From: Paremcibacter congregatus
GTDB taxonomy: Bacteria > Pseudomonadota > Alphaproteobacteria > Sphingomonadales > Emcibacteraceae
Length of the DNA stretch: 64,000 bases
Assembly (NCBI RefSeq): GCF_006385135.1
Contig: NZ_CP041025.1
Coordinates: forward strand, 3,193,501-3,257,500
Direction of reading: 5' to 3'
Both the position numbers and the translations under genes were made by a program. This document shows, piece by piece, positions 19,130 through 29,025 of this stretch (the stretch's first letter is position 1; every line of letters begins with the position of its first letter). Under the pieces are notes generated by a model that was given only the letters and a program-made list of their open reading frames with translations, had not been told where the DNA came from and ran no database searches.

Positions 19130-20839
19130 TTAAGCCGTTTTTATTTCTGTGAGGCCGAGTGTGGCCATCATGTGCTCGCGCATTTTAAATTTTTGAATTT
19201 TACCGGTCACGGTCATGGGAAAATCCTCGACAAAAACCACATAACGCGGAATCTTATAATGGGCGATCTGCCCCCGACAAAAGGTGCGCATTTCATCTTC
19301 CGTCGCCTGCTCGCCGTCCTTCAGGCGGACCCAGATGCAGAGTTCTTCGCCAAACCTCTCATCCGGCACGCCAAAAACCTGCGCGTCCTGGATTTTAGGA
19401 TGACGGTAGAAATATTCTTCCACCTCCCGGGGATAGATATTTTCGCCACCGCGGATCACCATATCCTTGACCCGACCCACGATATTGCAATAGCCCGCCT
19501 CATCCAGGGTCGCCAGATCACCGGTGTGCATCCATCCCTCGGCATCAATAGCCTCCGCCGTGCGTTCAGGGTCGGCCCAATAGCCCTGCATCACCGAATA
19601 GCCCCGGGTGCAAAGTTCCCCCCGGACCCCGCGCGGCGTGATGTTTCCCGCCTCATCAATTACCTTGACCTCTACATGCGGATGGATGCGGCCAACGGTG
19701 GACACCCGATGTTCAATGGGGTCGTCGGTGCTGCTCTGAAAACTGACCGGGCTGGTTTCCGTCATGCCGTAGGCGATCGTCACCTCGGTCATATGCATTT
19801 CCGTGAAAACCCGCTTCATCACCTTGATCGGGCAGGACGCCCCCGCCATGATCCCGGTGCGCAGACTGCTTAAATCATAGGAATTCAGGTCCGGCAGGTC
19901 GAGTTCGGCGATGAACATGGTCGGTACCCCATGTAACGCCGTGCACTTTTCATCCATGACCGCCTTTAGCGTTTGGGCCGGATCAAACCCCTCGCCCGGT
20001 AAAACCATACAGGCCCCGTGGGTGATGCAGGTCAGGCTGCCCATCACCATGCCGAAACAATGATACAAAGGCACCGGAATACACAAACGATCCTGTTCGG
20101 TGAATTTCATCGCCTGGCCAACAAAATAGCCGTTATTGAGAATATTATGATGGGTCAGGGTCGCGCCCTTCGGCGCCCCGGTCGTGCCGCTGGTGAATTG
20201 AATGTTGATGGCGTCATGGGGGCGAAGCCCGGTCTGCACCACCTTCACCTGAGTGCGCAGATCATCATCGGCCCGCGCCATAATCGCATCAAAATTAAAA
20301 AATCCCGGCGTCTGCGCGTCCCCGAGCCTGATCACGGTTTTCAGCGCCGGTAATTTTGCCGCCTGCAAATTCCCGGGGGCCGACCGGTTCAGTTCCGGCG
20401 CCAAAGTTTGCAGCATAGTGATATAGGCGCTGTTCTTGAACTGTTCAGCCGTAATCAAGGCTTTGCAGCCCACCTTGTTCAGGGCATATTCCAGTTCCGC
20501 CTGACCGTACGCCGGATTGATATTCACCTGGATCAGCCCCGCCTTGGCGGTGGCATATTGGGTGATCAGCCATTCGGCGCAATTCGGGGCCCATATGCCG
20601 ACCCGGTCCCCCGGGACGAGCCCGAGCGACAGAAGCCCGGCAGCGAAATCCGTTACCTTCCCGGCAAATTCAGAATAGGTCCAGCGCACCCCCTGATCGC
20701 AGACCACGACACAGTTGCGATCGCCGTAAACCTTCACCGCCTGATCAAAACGATCCCCGATGGTCTGGGTAATCAGGGCCGCGTCTTTATCGCCAGTGAC
20801 GATGCTGAGCGGCGGCCCCTCAGATACTTCTGCAGTCAT
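19130..20839 (-). CDS. AMP-forming acyl-CoA synthetase (ACSF2/FadD-like)
   Basis: Adenylate-forming enzyme of 569 residues. Motifs in order: [32 protein letters not shown], the hinge region with [15 protein letters not shown] and [18 protein letters not shown], and the catalytic lysine in [17 protein letters not shown]. It is only distantly similar to the synthetase that follows, so the two are not a recent duplication. ATG at 20839 has AGGGAGA 7 bases upstream. It is first of the two-gene unit; a tandem repeat containing TATAAT lies upstream. Confidence 0.91.
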   Translation of the reverse strand: MTAEVSEGPPLSIVTGDKDAALITQTIGDRFDQAVKVYGDRNCVVVCDQGVRWTYSEFAGKVTDFAAGLLSLGLVPGDRVGIWAPNCAEWLITQYATAKAGLIQVNINPAYGQAELEYALNKVGCKALITAEQFKNSAYITMLQTLAPELNRSAPGNLQAAKLPALKTVIRLGDAQTPGFFNFDAIMARADDDLRTQVKVVQTGLRPHDAINIQFTSGTTGAPKGATLTHHNILNNGYFVGQAMKFTEQDRLCIPVPLYHCFGMVMGSLTCITHGACMVLPGEGFDPAQTLKAVMDEKCTALHGVPTMFIAELDLPDLNSYDLSSLRTGIMAGASCPIKVMKRVFTEMHMTEVTIAYGMTETSPVSFQSSTDDPIEHRVSTVGRIHPHVEVKVIDEAGNITPRGVRGELCTRGYSVMQGYWADPERTAEAIDAEGWMHTGDLATLDEAGYCNIVGRVKDMVIRGGENIYPREVEEYFYRHPKIQDAQVFGVPDERFGEELCIWVRLKDGEQATEDEMRTFCRGQIAHYKIPRYVVFVEDFPMTVTGKIQKFKMREHMMATLGLTEIKTA

Positions 20840-20928
20840 GTAAGTCTCCCTATGGGAAAACTATACGCGAAAGCCGGGGCAGTGACTATAGGACAAAGGC
20901 TTAGGGATTCTCCTCCCGTCTCCACCTT

Positions 20929-20966
20929 TAGTATTATATGTCTGCCCTAGTATTATATGTCTACCC
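20929..20966 (-). promoter_or_regulatory. Two tandem 19-base repeats containing TATAAT on the minus strand
   Basis: Two adjacent copies (20929-20947 and 20948-20966) of TAGTATTATATGTCTNCCC differ at one base. Read on the minus strand, each contains TATAAT. They lie about 90 bases before the start of the acyl-CoA synthetase unit, suggesting a duplicated -10 element or a pair of operator sites. Confidence 0.5.
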
Positions 20967-20974
20967 TGTCAGAT

Positions 20975-22078
20975 TTAGACCGGAACCCGGATTCCGGCTG
21001 CTTCCAGTATCGGCAGGACGGTTTCGGCGAAATAGGGCAATTCTTCTGCATAATTGACAAAGGCTAAGGTGGTGCCGGCAAAGCCCGCCTCATGCAGCTT
21101 GATCAATCCGTCCGCCACCACTTCCGGCGTCCCCACCAGTGGCACCCCGCCGTGGCCACCGGCGAAACGTTCCCGCAGGCTCTGCAGCATTTCCGGCGGG
21201 AAAGACTGGGCATGCTGGAACATCAGATTGATGATGTTATCCACCGCCGCCCAGTCGGCATTCTCCCGCGCGTAATACTGATGATATTCATCGGCTTCTT
21301 CCTGGGTCGGACGACAGACCACATAGGAAAAGGTCAGCATGTCGATTTCACGCCCCTTCGCCGCCGCCTGAACCTTCAGGTCCTTGATTTCCTGCCGCGA
21401 TTTTTCCAGTTCAATCATCGAAGTAAACAGGAAGTTGGCGTTGGACGTTGCGAATTCACGCCCTTCCGGAGAACCGGCGGCGTTAAAGATCGGCACATTG
21501 TCCCGCACCGGACGGGGATCGCCGTACGTATCTTTCAGGGTGAAAAACTCACCGTCCCAGTTAAACGGCATTTCTTCCGACCACAGTTTCGATACGATAT
21601 CGAACCATTCCTGACCGTAACGGTAGCGGCTCGCGTGGTCCTGAGGCAGGTCAAGACCAAAGGCCTCATATTCCGGCTTGTTCCAGCCGCACACCACATT
21701 CAGTCCGGCCCGGCCGCCCGACATCTGATCGATGGTGGCAATCTGTTTGGCCACGACGCCCGGATGATTAAAGGCCGTATGCATGGTGGCGAAAACATTG
21801 ATATTCTCGGTCTTGGCCAGCAACCCCGCCGCCCAGGTCATGGTTTCCAGAACACTGCCATGAAAGTTTGTTTCACCGCCATACCCGACCCAGCGGGCGA
21901 TCGGCAGCAGAAAATCCAGCCCGACCCGGTCGGCAATCTGCGCCATTTTGATGTTATTCTCCCAATTATTAACCCAACGTTCCGGGATTTTTGTCACCGC
22001 CATACCGCTCGAGCAGTTGGCGGAAAACAGGCCGAGACGGAACTGGTTACGGGTAAACAAACTATTTTGGTCTGACAT
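20975..22078 (-). CDS. LLM-class flavin-dependent monooxygenase
   Basis: Luciferase-like FMNH2-dependent monooxygenase of 367 residues, closest in layout to RutA, SfnG and SsuD (NVFATMHTAFNHPGVVAKQ, then QMSGGRAGLNVVCGWNKPEY). Such enzymes cleave or oxygenate small molecules with reduced flavin supplied by a separate reductase; no reductase gene is adjacent. The substrate is unknown. ATG at 22078 has AAGGAG upstream at good spacing. It is divergent from a winged-helix regulator, which may control it. Confidence 0.9.
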   Translation of the reverse strand: MSDQNSLFTRNQFRLGLFSANCSSGMAVTKIPERWVNNWENNIKMAQIADRVGLDFLLPIARWVGYGGETNFHGSVLETMTWAAGLLAKTENINVFATMHTAFNHPGVVAKQIATIDQMSGGRAGLNVVCGWNKPEYEAFGLDLPQDHASRYRYGQEWFDIVSKLWSEEMPFNWDGEFFTLKDTYGDPRPVRDNVPIFNAAGSPEGREFATSNANFLFTSMIELEKSRQEIKDLKVQAAAKGREIDMLTFSYVVCRPTQEEADEYHQYYARENADWAAVDNIINLMFQHAQSFPPEMLQSLRERFAGGHGGVPLVGTPEVVADGLIKLHEAGFAGTTLAFVNYAEELPYFAETVLPILEAAGIRVPV

Positions 22079-22161
22079 GATTTAGTCTCCTTTTTGTAAA
22101 AAGATGAAGCATCCTGATTTTGGATTTGGATTTTGGCCGCAATTCACTTGCACGCTCGTTA

Positions 22162-22193
22162 TTTTTATCTTATACATAATTTCATGATAAAAA
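22162..22193. promoter_or_regulatory. Inverted repeat in divergent promoter region
   Basis: TTTTTATC (22162-22169) and GATAAAAA (22186-22193) are perfect 8-base arms 16 bases apart, in the AT-rich gap between the monooxygenase and the regulator genes. Possible operator of the regulator; low-complexity arms make this weak. Confidence 0.3.
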
Positions 22194-22352
22194 CAACAAT
22201 AAGAATCCATATAAAAATAGGAGAGTTTTTCAGTATTTTTTAATTCACTGTTTTCAAACCGGTCTTACTTCCCTAAGCTGACCTTTATTGGACTGCCCCG
22301 CAGATCCCATACCTGCAAGGGCGACATTTAAGGGAAAGAAAGATCCTAAATC

Positions 22353-22916
22353 ATGCAAGATGACAAGACAGAAAATACGGAAGCCTTTGACAGACGCTGG
22401 CATCTATCCACGACCCCCCGGGAAATCGCCATTACCGAACTGGAATATTCCCTGTTTCGGTCTTTTGAAGCCTTTACCCGTTGGCAAGTCGAGGGCATGG
22501 CCGCTGCGTCAGGTAAAAATCTTAGCGCCAGTGACGGGGCGATCCTCAATGTGATCGCCATGCGCAACCGGCCCAAAGGCATTACGGAAATCGGCAGACT
22601 GCTCAACCGCGATGACATTACCAACGTGCAATATACTATTCGTAAGTTGATGCAGGAAAAACTGATCGAAAAGACAACAACGGATAAACGGAAAAAAGGG
22701 GTTTATTACAGGACGACAGAAGAAGGCATGACCGTAATCGACCGCTATGTGATGCTGCGGAAGAAACTGCTGGTCAAGCTGACGGAGACGGTGCGCGGCA
22801 TGAATGACCAGATGGAAAACGCCAGCCAGATCCTTGATCTTATGACAGGAATATATGAACAGGCCGCCCGTGTGGCCGCCACCCATCGCAACCCGGTGGA
22901 TGACATGTTCGACTGA
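22353..22916 (+). CDS. MarR-like winged-helix transcriptional regulator
   Basis: Protein of 187 residues with a central winged helix (GITEIGRLLNRDDITNVQY as recognition region, then wing around TTTDKRKKGVYYRTTEEG) and long helices on both sides for dimerisation, as in MarR proteins. It is longer at the N-terminus than most. The ribosome-binding site before ATG at 22353 is modest. It is divergent from the monooxygenase gene and precedes the Tat small-subunit/GMC pair by 82 bases, so it may regulate either or both. Confidence 0.85.
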   Translation: MQDDKTENTEAFDRRWHLSTTPREIAITELEYSLFRSFEAFTRWQVEGMAAASGKNLSASDGAILNVIAMRNRPKGITEIGRLLNRDDITNVQYTIRKLMQEKLIEKTTTDKRKKGVYYRTTEEGMTVIDRYVMLRKKLLVKLTETVRGMNDQMENASQILDLMTGIYEQAARVAATHRNPVDDMFD

Positions 22917-22998
22917 CCTAGATCTGCCCGGCCTTTTCGCCGTTGTCCCTGACCTCAAAAAAATAACATGACTCAAAATATCAGGGAATCACATAACA

Positions 22999-23535
22999 AT
23001 GAACAGGCGAGACTTTCATAAAACTTCGGGCGCGATCTTACTCAGTTACTTTATCGGCGGGACGGCCCTGTCCTTAAGCCCGGCCGCGGCTCAGGAAAGG
23101 CACCTTCCCTTTCAGATCCTTACCCCGGAAGAGGCCGATCTGCTGGCCCGCCTCGGCGACGCGATCGTGCCGGGTGCGAAGGCCGCCGGCTTCAGCCATT
23201 ATATCGATCACCAGCTGTCCGCCCCTTCTGCCGACACGATGCTGATCCTCAAATATCTCGGTGTTCCCGCCCCTTATATTGACTTCTATCGTCCGGCGCT
23301 CCGCGCCTTGAAAAACAGCCTTCACGACACCAGCGCCGCGGGTCTGCAGGCTTATATCGCGCATATGACGCAGAATAATCCACCGGATTGGGATAAGGCG
23401 CCCCCCGCGCCATTCTTTTATTTTGTCCTGCGCTCCGACGCGATTGACGTCACTTACGGCACCCGGGACGGGTTCGAGAAACTCGATATTCCCTATCTCG
23501 CCCATATTGAGCCGGAAAAAAGGAGCTGGACATGA
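22999..23535 (+). CDS. Tat-exported small subunit of a GMC dehydrogenase (gluconate 2-dehydrogenase subunit 3-like)
   Basis: Protein of 178 residues starting with a twin-arginine signal (NRRDFHKTSGAILLSYF, cleavage after the AAA near residue 32). The body matches the gluconate 2-dehydrogenase subunit 3 family (LTPEEADLLARLGDAIVPG), the small chaperone-like subunit that accompanies the FAD subunit to the periplasm. Its stop codon overlaps the ATG of the GMC flavoprotein (ATGA), strong evidence for a complex. The usual third component, a multiheme cytochrome c, is not encoded next to it. Confidence 0.88.
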   Translation: MNRRDFHKTSGAILLSYFIGGTALSLSPAAAQERHLPFQILTPEEADLLARLGDAIVPGAKAAGFSHYIDHQLSAPSADTMLILKYLGVPAPYIDFYRPALRALKNSLHDTSAAGLQAYIAHMTQNNPPDWDKAPPAPFFYFVLRSDAIDVTYGTRDGFEKLDIPYLAHIEPEKRSWT

Positions 23536-25115
23536 CCGCACCTGTCACACACCACCCCGAATATGATGTTGTTATTGTAGGGTCCGGCGCGGCCGGCAGT
23601 CTCCTGGCGGCGCAACTGGCCGAAAGCGGTAAGAAAACCCTGATTCTGGAAGCTGGCCCCGAACGTCAGCTCGCCGATCTGGTCAGTTCAGGGCTGGACG
23701 GACGTAAACTGAAATGGGGCGGCGCCCCTGTCGAGGAAAGCGGCACCAAACCCGTCGGTAATAATTTCAACAGCGGCTACGGCGCCGGCGGCAGCGCCCT
23801 GCATCATTATGCGGTCTGGCCGCGCTTGCATGCCGAAGATTTCACCATGAAAAGCCGCCATGATCGCGGCCTTGACTGGCCGATTTCCTATGACGACCTT
23901 ATGCCCTGGTATGACAGAATACAGGACGGGTTCGGCATTTCCGGCGACGCCAGCGCCGAAGTCTGGCGGCCAAAAGGCAAACCATACCCCATGGACCCGG
24001 TTCCCACCCTGTCTCACGGCGAGATCATCGCGCGCGGGTTCGAAAAGCTTGGCCGGAAAACCGCGCCCCTGCCCCTGGCGATCAATACCGAGGAGTATAA
24101 AGGTCGCGACGCCTGCATCTGGGACGGCTGGTGTGATGCCGGTTGCCCGATCGGCGCGCTGGCCAACCCTCTGGTCACCAGTCTGAAAGATGCGTTGAGC
24201 CTCGGCGCGGAAATCCGCTATCACGCCACCGTCAGCAAAGTCCTGACCAACGCCACGGGCGACAAGACTACTGGCGTGATTTATATAGATCAGAACGGTC
24301 AGCAGATTCACCAGCCGGCAAAACTGGTGATCCTCGCAGCATTCGCCATACAAACGCCGCGCCTGATGTTGTTGTCGGCGAACGACAAGCATCCCAACGG
24401 GATCGCCAACCGCAATGGTTTGGTCGGCAACTATCTGATGAGCCATACCGCCGGGCTGATTTATGGCCTGTTTGACGAGGACACCCAGTGCTACTTCGGC
24501 GCCACTGGCGGGCAACTGCTCAATCAGGATCATTACGATCACAAGGACAAACGAGATCAGGGCTTCGGCAGTTATCAGTGGATGATCGCCCAGGCGACCA
24601 AGCCAAATGACCTGCTGGGCTTTGCCGGCAGCAATCCGGCCCTGTTCGGTGACGCCCTCACCCGCTTCATGAAAGAAGCCACCTTGGGTTTTGCCACCAT
24701 GACCGCCTGCGTGGAAGATCTTCCGGTTCGGGAAAATCAGGTGCGCCTGTCTAAGGCCACGGATGCCTTCGGCCTGCCTCTGGCCCAGGCCCATCACGAC
24801 GCCCACCCGGACTCTCACGCCCTGTGGCAGGACAGCCTGAAAGACGGCAAAGCAGTCTTCGCGGCCGCCGGCGCCCGTGACATCTGGACCGGGCCACCCG
24901 GCGCCATGCATATCATGGGCGGTACAATCATGGGCAAGGATGCGGCAAGCTCTGTCACCGACAGCTTTGGCAAGACCCATGAGATTGACAATCTGTTTAT
25001 CGCCGGACCGGGATTGTTTCCCACTAGCGGCGGAGTCAACCCGACCTATACCGTGCATGCCCTGGCCCTGCGCACCGCCGACCATATCCGCAAAGGCTGG
25101 GCCGGATTGATTTAG
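23532..25115 (+). CDS. GMC-family FAD-dependent oxidoreductase with three-cysteine motif
   Basis: Flavoprotein of 527 residues: FAD-binding VIVGSGAAGSLLAAQL at the N-terminus and the GMC C-terminal motif around GGVNPTYTVHALALRTADH. The cysteines C195, C201 and C205 (CIWDGWCDAGCPIGA) occupy the region that in FAD-glucose dehydrogenases binds an Fe-S cluster for electron transfer to a cytochrome. It has no signal peptide and would be exported with the Tat-bearing small subunit encoded just upstream. Probable role: periplasmic oxidation of an alcohol or sugar; substrate unknown. A perfect terminator follows. Confidence 0.9.
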   Translation: MTAPVTHHPEYDVVIVGSGAAGSLLAAQLAESGKKTLILEAGPERQLADLVSSGLDGRKLKWGGAPVEESGTKPVGNNFNSGYGAGGSALHHYAVWPRLHAEDFTMKSRHDRGLDWPISYDDLMPWYDRIQDGFGISGDASAEVWRPKGKPYPMDPVPTLSHGEIIARGFEKLGRKTAPLPLAINTEEYKGRDACIWDGWCDAGCPIGALANPLVTSLKDALSLGAEIRYHATVSKVLTNATGDKTTGVIYIDQNGQQIHQPAKLVILAAFAIQTPRLMLLSANDKHPNGIANRNGLVGNYLMSHTAGLIYGLFDEDTQCYFGATGGQLLNQDHYDHKDKRDQGFGSYQWMIAQATKPNDLLGFAGSNPALFGDALTRFMKEATLGFATMTACVEDLPVRENQVRLSKATDAFGLPLAQAHHDAHPDSHALWQDSLKDGKAVFAAAGARDIWTGPPGAMHIMGGTIMGKDAASSVTDSFGKTHEIDNLFIAGPGLFPTSGGVNPTYTVHALALRTADHIRKGWAGLI

Positions 25116-25143
25116 TCCTCCCATTTCCCCTCACGCGCATGAA

Positions 25144-25177
25144 AAAAGGCTCCGGAAGATATCTTCCGGAGCCTTTT
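25144..25177. terminator. Bidirectional terminator between convergent genes
   Basis: A perfect 34-base palindrome: a 17-base arm (25144-25160, AAAAGGCTCCGGAAGAT) meets its exact complement at 25161-25177, ending in TTTT. It separates the GMC gene from the convergent TonB receptor gene. Confidence 0.93.
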
Positions 25178-25229
25178 AGGTTTCCTGATCAGGGAGAGGA
25201 CGCAACCTGATCAGGGATACCCGATTACA

Positions 25230-27728
25230 TTAGAAATAACGCTTCACAGTGATCGACCATTCCCGTGGCCGTGCATAGACGCCTTCGAAAACGCCGTCTG
25301 TGGAGTTATCACCCGCCACCAGATATGTCTGGTCGGTCAGGTTGCGCACGCCAAGTTTGACTTTCCAGTTGCTGTCTTCATCTTCAAAAATGAAGGCCGC
25401 ATTCAGCAGAGACAAGCCCGGCTGGATCAACAGGTTTGTGTTCTTCGCGTCATTGGCAATTTTGCTGGTATAGGAATAATCCACCCGCGGCGTTACCGTC
25501 CAGTCAGACCCCAGCGCAATGGTATAGCCCACCGCCATATTCAGGGACCATTCCGGTGTATTGACCAGAAGATGATCTTGCGTCAAACCGGCGGAAGCCG
25601 CCTCGGCGTTAATGTCGGTATATTGGGCGTCGAGATACCCCAGACCGGCTTCGATCACAAGTTCATCCGTCGGCACGGCAGTCAATTCCAGCTCTACACC
25701 CTTAATTTCGGCCGCCGCCGCATTCCGGGTGATGATGCCGATGTCCTGATCAGATGTCGTGCCCGGTGTCTGTTCGGTCACATTCACCTGCATATCTGTA
25801 TAATCAGTGAGGAAAGCCGCCCCGTTCAGGCGTACTCTGTTATCCATAAAGCTGGATTTGAACCCAACTTCATAGGCTTTCACCTTTTCCGGGCGGGCGC
25901 TTGGCACATCGGGACGCGCCGGGAAAACCCGCTGCGTGAAGGTGCCGCCTTTATAGCCTTCGGAGTAAGACGCATAGGTCATGAAATCATCTGTCCAGCG
26001 ATAGGACAGGTTGGCATGAACATCAAACACCTTGGCTGTAATACAGCTGTTTTTCTGGGCAACGACCGCGTCGCTGTCCCCGGTGGCCACGGCTTCCCCG
26101 CAGATCGCACTGTCTACAAGAGGCAAGACCTCGGTTCCCACCGGAATGCCCAGACCATTATCCTGCGCCACAAGTGATTTCGGCAGGAAGATTTTTTTGT
26201 CGTCGGTCCAGCGCGCACCAAGCGTCAGGCTCAGTTTATCATTAAAATCATAGGTCGCCTGACCAAAAGCCGCCTTGGATGTATTGTCGACAGAACCGCC
26301 ACTGTTAAAGACAGATCCCGGCAGTTCCACGATATCCAGATGGGTGCCGTCTTCCTGGAAATAATACAGGCCGGCAATCCAGTTCAGCGCCCCGTCTGCG
26401 GCACTGCCCAGAAGCTGGAATTCCTGTGTGAACTGGGTCTGCTGGAAATCATTGACCGCCTGCAGAATAAGCAGCGGGGAATGATCGACGTCGCGGGACC
26501 AGAAACCGCTGACTTCGCGGTAAGCCGTGATCGACTTGGCGGTCAGGTCATCATTGATATCCCAATCCATTCCTAATGATACGCCCCAGATATCCAGATC
26601 GGATTTCGGTTCCATCGGACGTCCGAGAACCGTGTTGACCAGTTCATTCGGCGTTGTATGAGTGCTATATGTCGCGTGTGGTCCGGCAATCCATTGGGCA
26701 TTCCAGCAGGTCGGATCCTGCAGGCGGGCCGCATTGGATGTGTCGGCGCAAACTGCACTCGGCATCGGCAGACCATGGCGGTCATTGAAAATCGGAATGG
26801 CGCCATTGGCCACCAGAGGGAAGAAAGCGTTCTCATCCACACCGATCAAGACGTTGGCGGCGGGGTCTTCGCGTTCGCGGGTACCATCAACCGCGATGTT
26901 GATTTCAAAATTATCCGACGGCAGAATGCGGAAGGACGCCCGACCGGACCAGGAATCTTCCCCGCCCAATGACGGACCGCCCGGAAGCAGGTTTTTCACA
27001 TAACCGTCCCGTGTCTTGCGGGACCCGGAAAAGTTGGTCATGAACGTGTCAGAAATCGGCACATTGATTCCGAACCGGACATCAGTTCTATTATCGCTGC
27101 CGATGGTCGCCTCGCCATAGCCTTCGAGCTCTTCATGCGGTTTTTTGGTGGTGATGCTGATCGCGCCGCCAATGGTATTGCGGCCAAACAGGGTTCCCTG
27201 CGGTCCTTTGAGAACCTCAACCCGCTCCACATCCAGCATATCCATCACACCGCCGACGGAACGGGCGATATAAACGCCGTCGAGATAGAGACCCACGCCC
27301 GGATCAGTCGCCAGCGCCCAGTCAATCTGGCCAATGCCGCGAATATAAATCGCCGCAGAGGAGCTTGAGCCTGAAATCGCGGCGGTATTATCAAACACGA
27401 GGTTCGGGGTAAACTCGCCAATCTCGGAAATATCGGAAATGCCGCGCGCCTCGATACCGGCGCTGGAGAAAGCGGTAATCGAAATCGGCGTATCCTGCAG
27501 GTTCTCTTCCCGCTTCCGCGCCGTTACTGTGATTTCATCCAGGAAAGCGTTGGTTGCTTTGGACGGTTCCTGAGATGCAGCTTCCTGCGCGTGTGCCGCG
27601 CCCATTGGCAACGCCATACTCAGCGCACTGATCGCAACGCCATATTTTAAGGCGTGCAGAATTTTGGATTGTTTGTGAACAAAATTAGAATTTTGGCCGG
27701 ATTGACCTATATCGTCCCTGAACATCAT
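25230..27728 (-). CDS. TonB-dependent outer-membrane receptor
   Basis: Receptor of 832 residues: extended N-terminus then signal peptide (about residues 28-48, ending AAHAQ), TonB-box-like DEITVTARKREE, plug with VEVLKGPQGTLFGRNTIGG, and barrel ending EWSITVKRYF. There is no STN domain. ATG at 27728 (followed by a second ATG) has AGGGAG upstream. Ligand unknown; the convergent GMC dehydrogenase suggests, weakly, a role in importing its substrate. A 20-base palindrome lies about 100 bases upstream. Confidence 0.93.
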   Translation of the reverse strand: MMFRDDIGQSGQNSNFVHKQSKILHALKYGVAISALSMALPMGAAHAQEAASQEPSKATNAFLDEITVTARKREENLQDTPISITAFSSAGIEARGISDISEIGEFTPNLVFDNTAAISGSSSSAAIYIRGIGQIDWALATDPGVGLYLDGVYIARSVGGVMDMLDVERVEVLKGPQGTLFGRNTIGGAISITTKKPHEELEGYGEATIGSDNRTDVRFGINVPISDTFMTNFSGSRKTRDGYVKNLLPGGPSLGGEDSWSGRASFRILPSDNFEINIAVDGTREREDPAANVLIGVDENAFFPLVANGAIPIFNDRHGLPMPSAVCADTSNAARLQDPTCWNAQWIAGPHATYSTHTTPNELVNTVLGRPMEPKSDLDIWGVSLGMDWDINDDLTAKSITAYREVSGFWSRDVDHSPLLILQAVNDFQQTQFTQEFQLLGSAADGALNWIAGLYYFQEDGTHLDIVELPGSVFNSGGSVDNTSKAAFGQATYDFNDKLSLTLGARWTDDKKIFLPKSLVAQDNGLGIPVGTEVLPLVDSAICGEAVATGDSDAVVAQKNSCITAKVFDVHANLSYRWTDDFMTYASYSEGYKGGTFTQRVFPARPDVPSARPEKVKAYEVGFKSSFMDNRVRLNGAAFLTDYTDMQVNVTEQTPGTTSDQDIGIITRNAAAAEIKGVELELTAVPTDELVIEAGLGYLDAQYTDINAEAASAGLTQDHLLVNTPEWSLNMAVGYTIALGSDWTVTPRVDYSYTSKIANDAKNTNLLIQPGLSLLNAAFIFEDEDSNWKVKLGVRNLTDQTYLVAGDNSTDGVFEGVYARPREWSITVKRYF

Positions 27729-27824
27729 TATACTCCCTGATTGTTCTATTAAATCACTTTTAAGGTTATATTCGTTTTTATCGTTAATTTTAAGTCTAAA
27801 ATACTTTTCAAATTTGTCAATCAG

Positions 27825-27844
27825 TTATTTCATACGTGAAATAA
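27825..27844. promoter_or_regulatory. Perfect palindrome, candidate operator of the TonB receptor gene
   Basis: TTATTTCA-TACG-TGAAATAA has 8-base perfect arms. It lies in the 169-base AT-rich gap before the receptor gene, about 97 bases from its start. The right half CGTGAAATAAT also occurs at 12500-12510 upstream of the aldehyde dehydrogenase. Confidence 0.5.
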
Positions 27845-27897
27845 TCTAAGGTGAGAAAAACGATATTATCCTGAAAAGTCACCATAGGGTCGTAAAA

Positions 27898-29025
27898 TCA
27901 GTCCAGTGTGCGGCGGTACCGTAACAGCGCTAATGAGGCCGCCCCGAGAAGAATGGCCAGCAAAGGCCAGATTTCCGTTGTCAGATCCCCCAGCCCGGCG
28001 CCTTTCAGCATAATACCCCGCACCAGACGCATATAATGGGTGGCCGGCAAAACTTCCCCGATCACCTGGGCCCAGCGCGGCATCCCGAGAAAGGGAAACA
28101 TAAAACCCGACAACAGGATTTGTGGCAACAACAGAAAGAAGGTCATTTGCAAGGCCTGCATCTGAGTCCGGGCCAGTGTAGAGAAGAGAAAACCCAGAAT
28201 CAGGTTCACCACCACAAAAAGAGTTGTCACCGCCAGCAACAACAATAGCGACCCGACAAAAGGAATATGAAAGATATACAAGCCCGCCAGCAGGATCACC
28301 GCTGTCTGGGAATAACCAACAATCACATAAGGCGCAATCTTTCCCAGCATCATTTCCAACGGCCGCACCGGGGTCGCAAGCAGATTCTCCATGGTCCCCT
28401 GCTCACTTTCCCGGGTCAGTGCCACCGCCGTCATCATGCTCATGGTCATGGCGAGGATCACCCCGAGCAGCCCCGGCACGATATTATAATGGGTCAGCCC
28501 CGCCGGGTTATACCGTCGATGAACCACCACCTCCACCGGCCAGGGATCAGACGCGACGGCCGCACCGCCAAAATCACGCCGCAGCCCCGAAGCCACAATC
28601 TGGTTGATTGAATTGAGCGCCCCCGAGGCGGCCGAGGGATCTGTTGCATCGGCGACCAACAGCATCTGTGGCCGCAGACCCCGGTGCAGATCACGGGAGA
28701 AATGCTCCGGAATGATCATCAGATAATTGACCCGCCCTTCCCGCATCAGCCTTTCGGCCTCGTCTTCTGTAACCGGCCGGTGGCTTATGTCAATAAATGT
28801 GGAGTTTTCAACCGCCGCGACCACAGCCCGTGACAAGGCCGACTGATCCCGATCCATCAGGGCGGCCGGCAAATGGCGCGGGTCGGTATTGATGGCGAAA
28901 CCAAACATGATCAACTGCATCATCGGCAGGGCGATCATCATGGCCAGCGTCATACGGTCCCGGCGCATCTGGATAAATTCCTTCAACAGCACCGCCACAA
29001 GGCGGGAAAGGGAAAATCTCACCAT
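27898..29025 (-). CDS. ABC-2 type transporter permease
   Basis: Inner-membrane permease of 375 residues in the YhhJ/YbhS style: one membrane helix near the N-terminus (MMIALPMMQLIMFGFAI), a large periplasmic domain (about 45-165), then five hydrophobic segments. The ATG at 29025 overlaps the ATPase stop codon (TGATG). An in-frame extension to 29097 would run into the ATPase gene. It is last in the TetR-HlyD-ATPase-permease operon. E. coli relatives have two permeases; only one is here, so it probably works as a homodimer. Likely role: export of a hydrophobic drug or metabolite. Confidence 0.9.
   Translation of the reverse strand: MVRFSLSRLVAVLLKEFIQMRRDRMTLAMMIALPMMQLIMFGFAINTDPRHLPAALMDRDQSALSRAVVAAVENSTFIDISHRPVTEDEAERLMREGRVNYLMIIPEHFSRDLHRGLRPQMLLVADATDPSAASGALNSINQIVASGLRRDFGGAAVASDPWPVEVVVHRRYNPAGLTHYNIVPGLLGVILAMTMSMMTAVALTRESEQGTMENLLATPVRPLEMMLGKIAPYVIVGYSQTAVILLAGLYIFHIPFVGSLLLLLAVTTLFVVVNLILGFLFSTLARTQMQALQMTFFLLLPQILLSGFMFPFLGMPRWAQVIGEVLPATHYMRLVRGIMLKGAGLGDLTTEIWPLLAILLGAASLALLRYRRTLD

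Noticed and set aside
23688-25124. Long minus-strand open frame opposite the GMC gene
   Set aside because: The plus frame has clear FAD and GMC motifs; the antisense frame is a by-product of GC-rich codon use.
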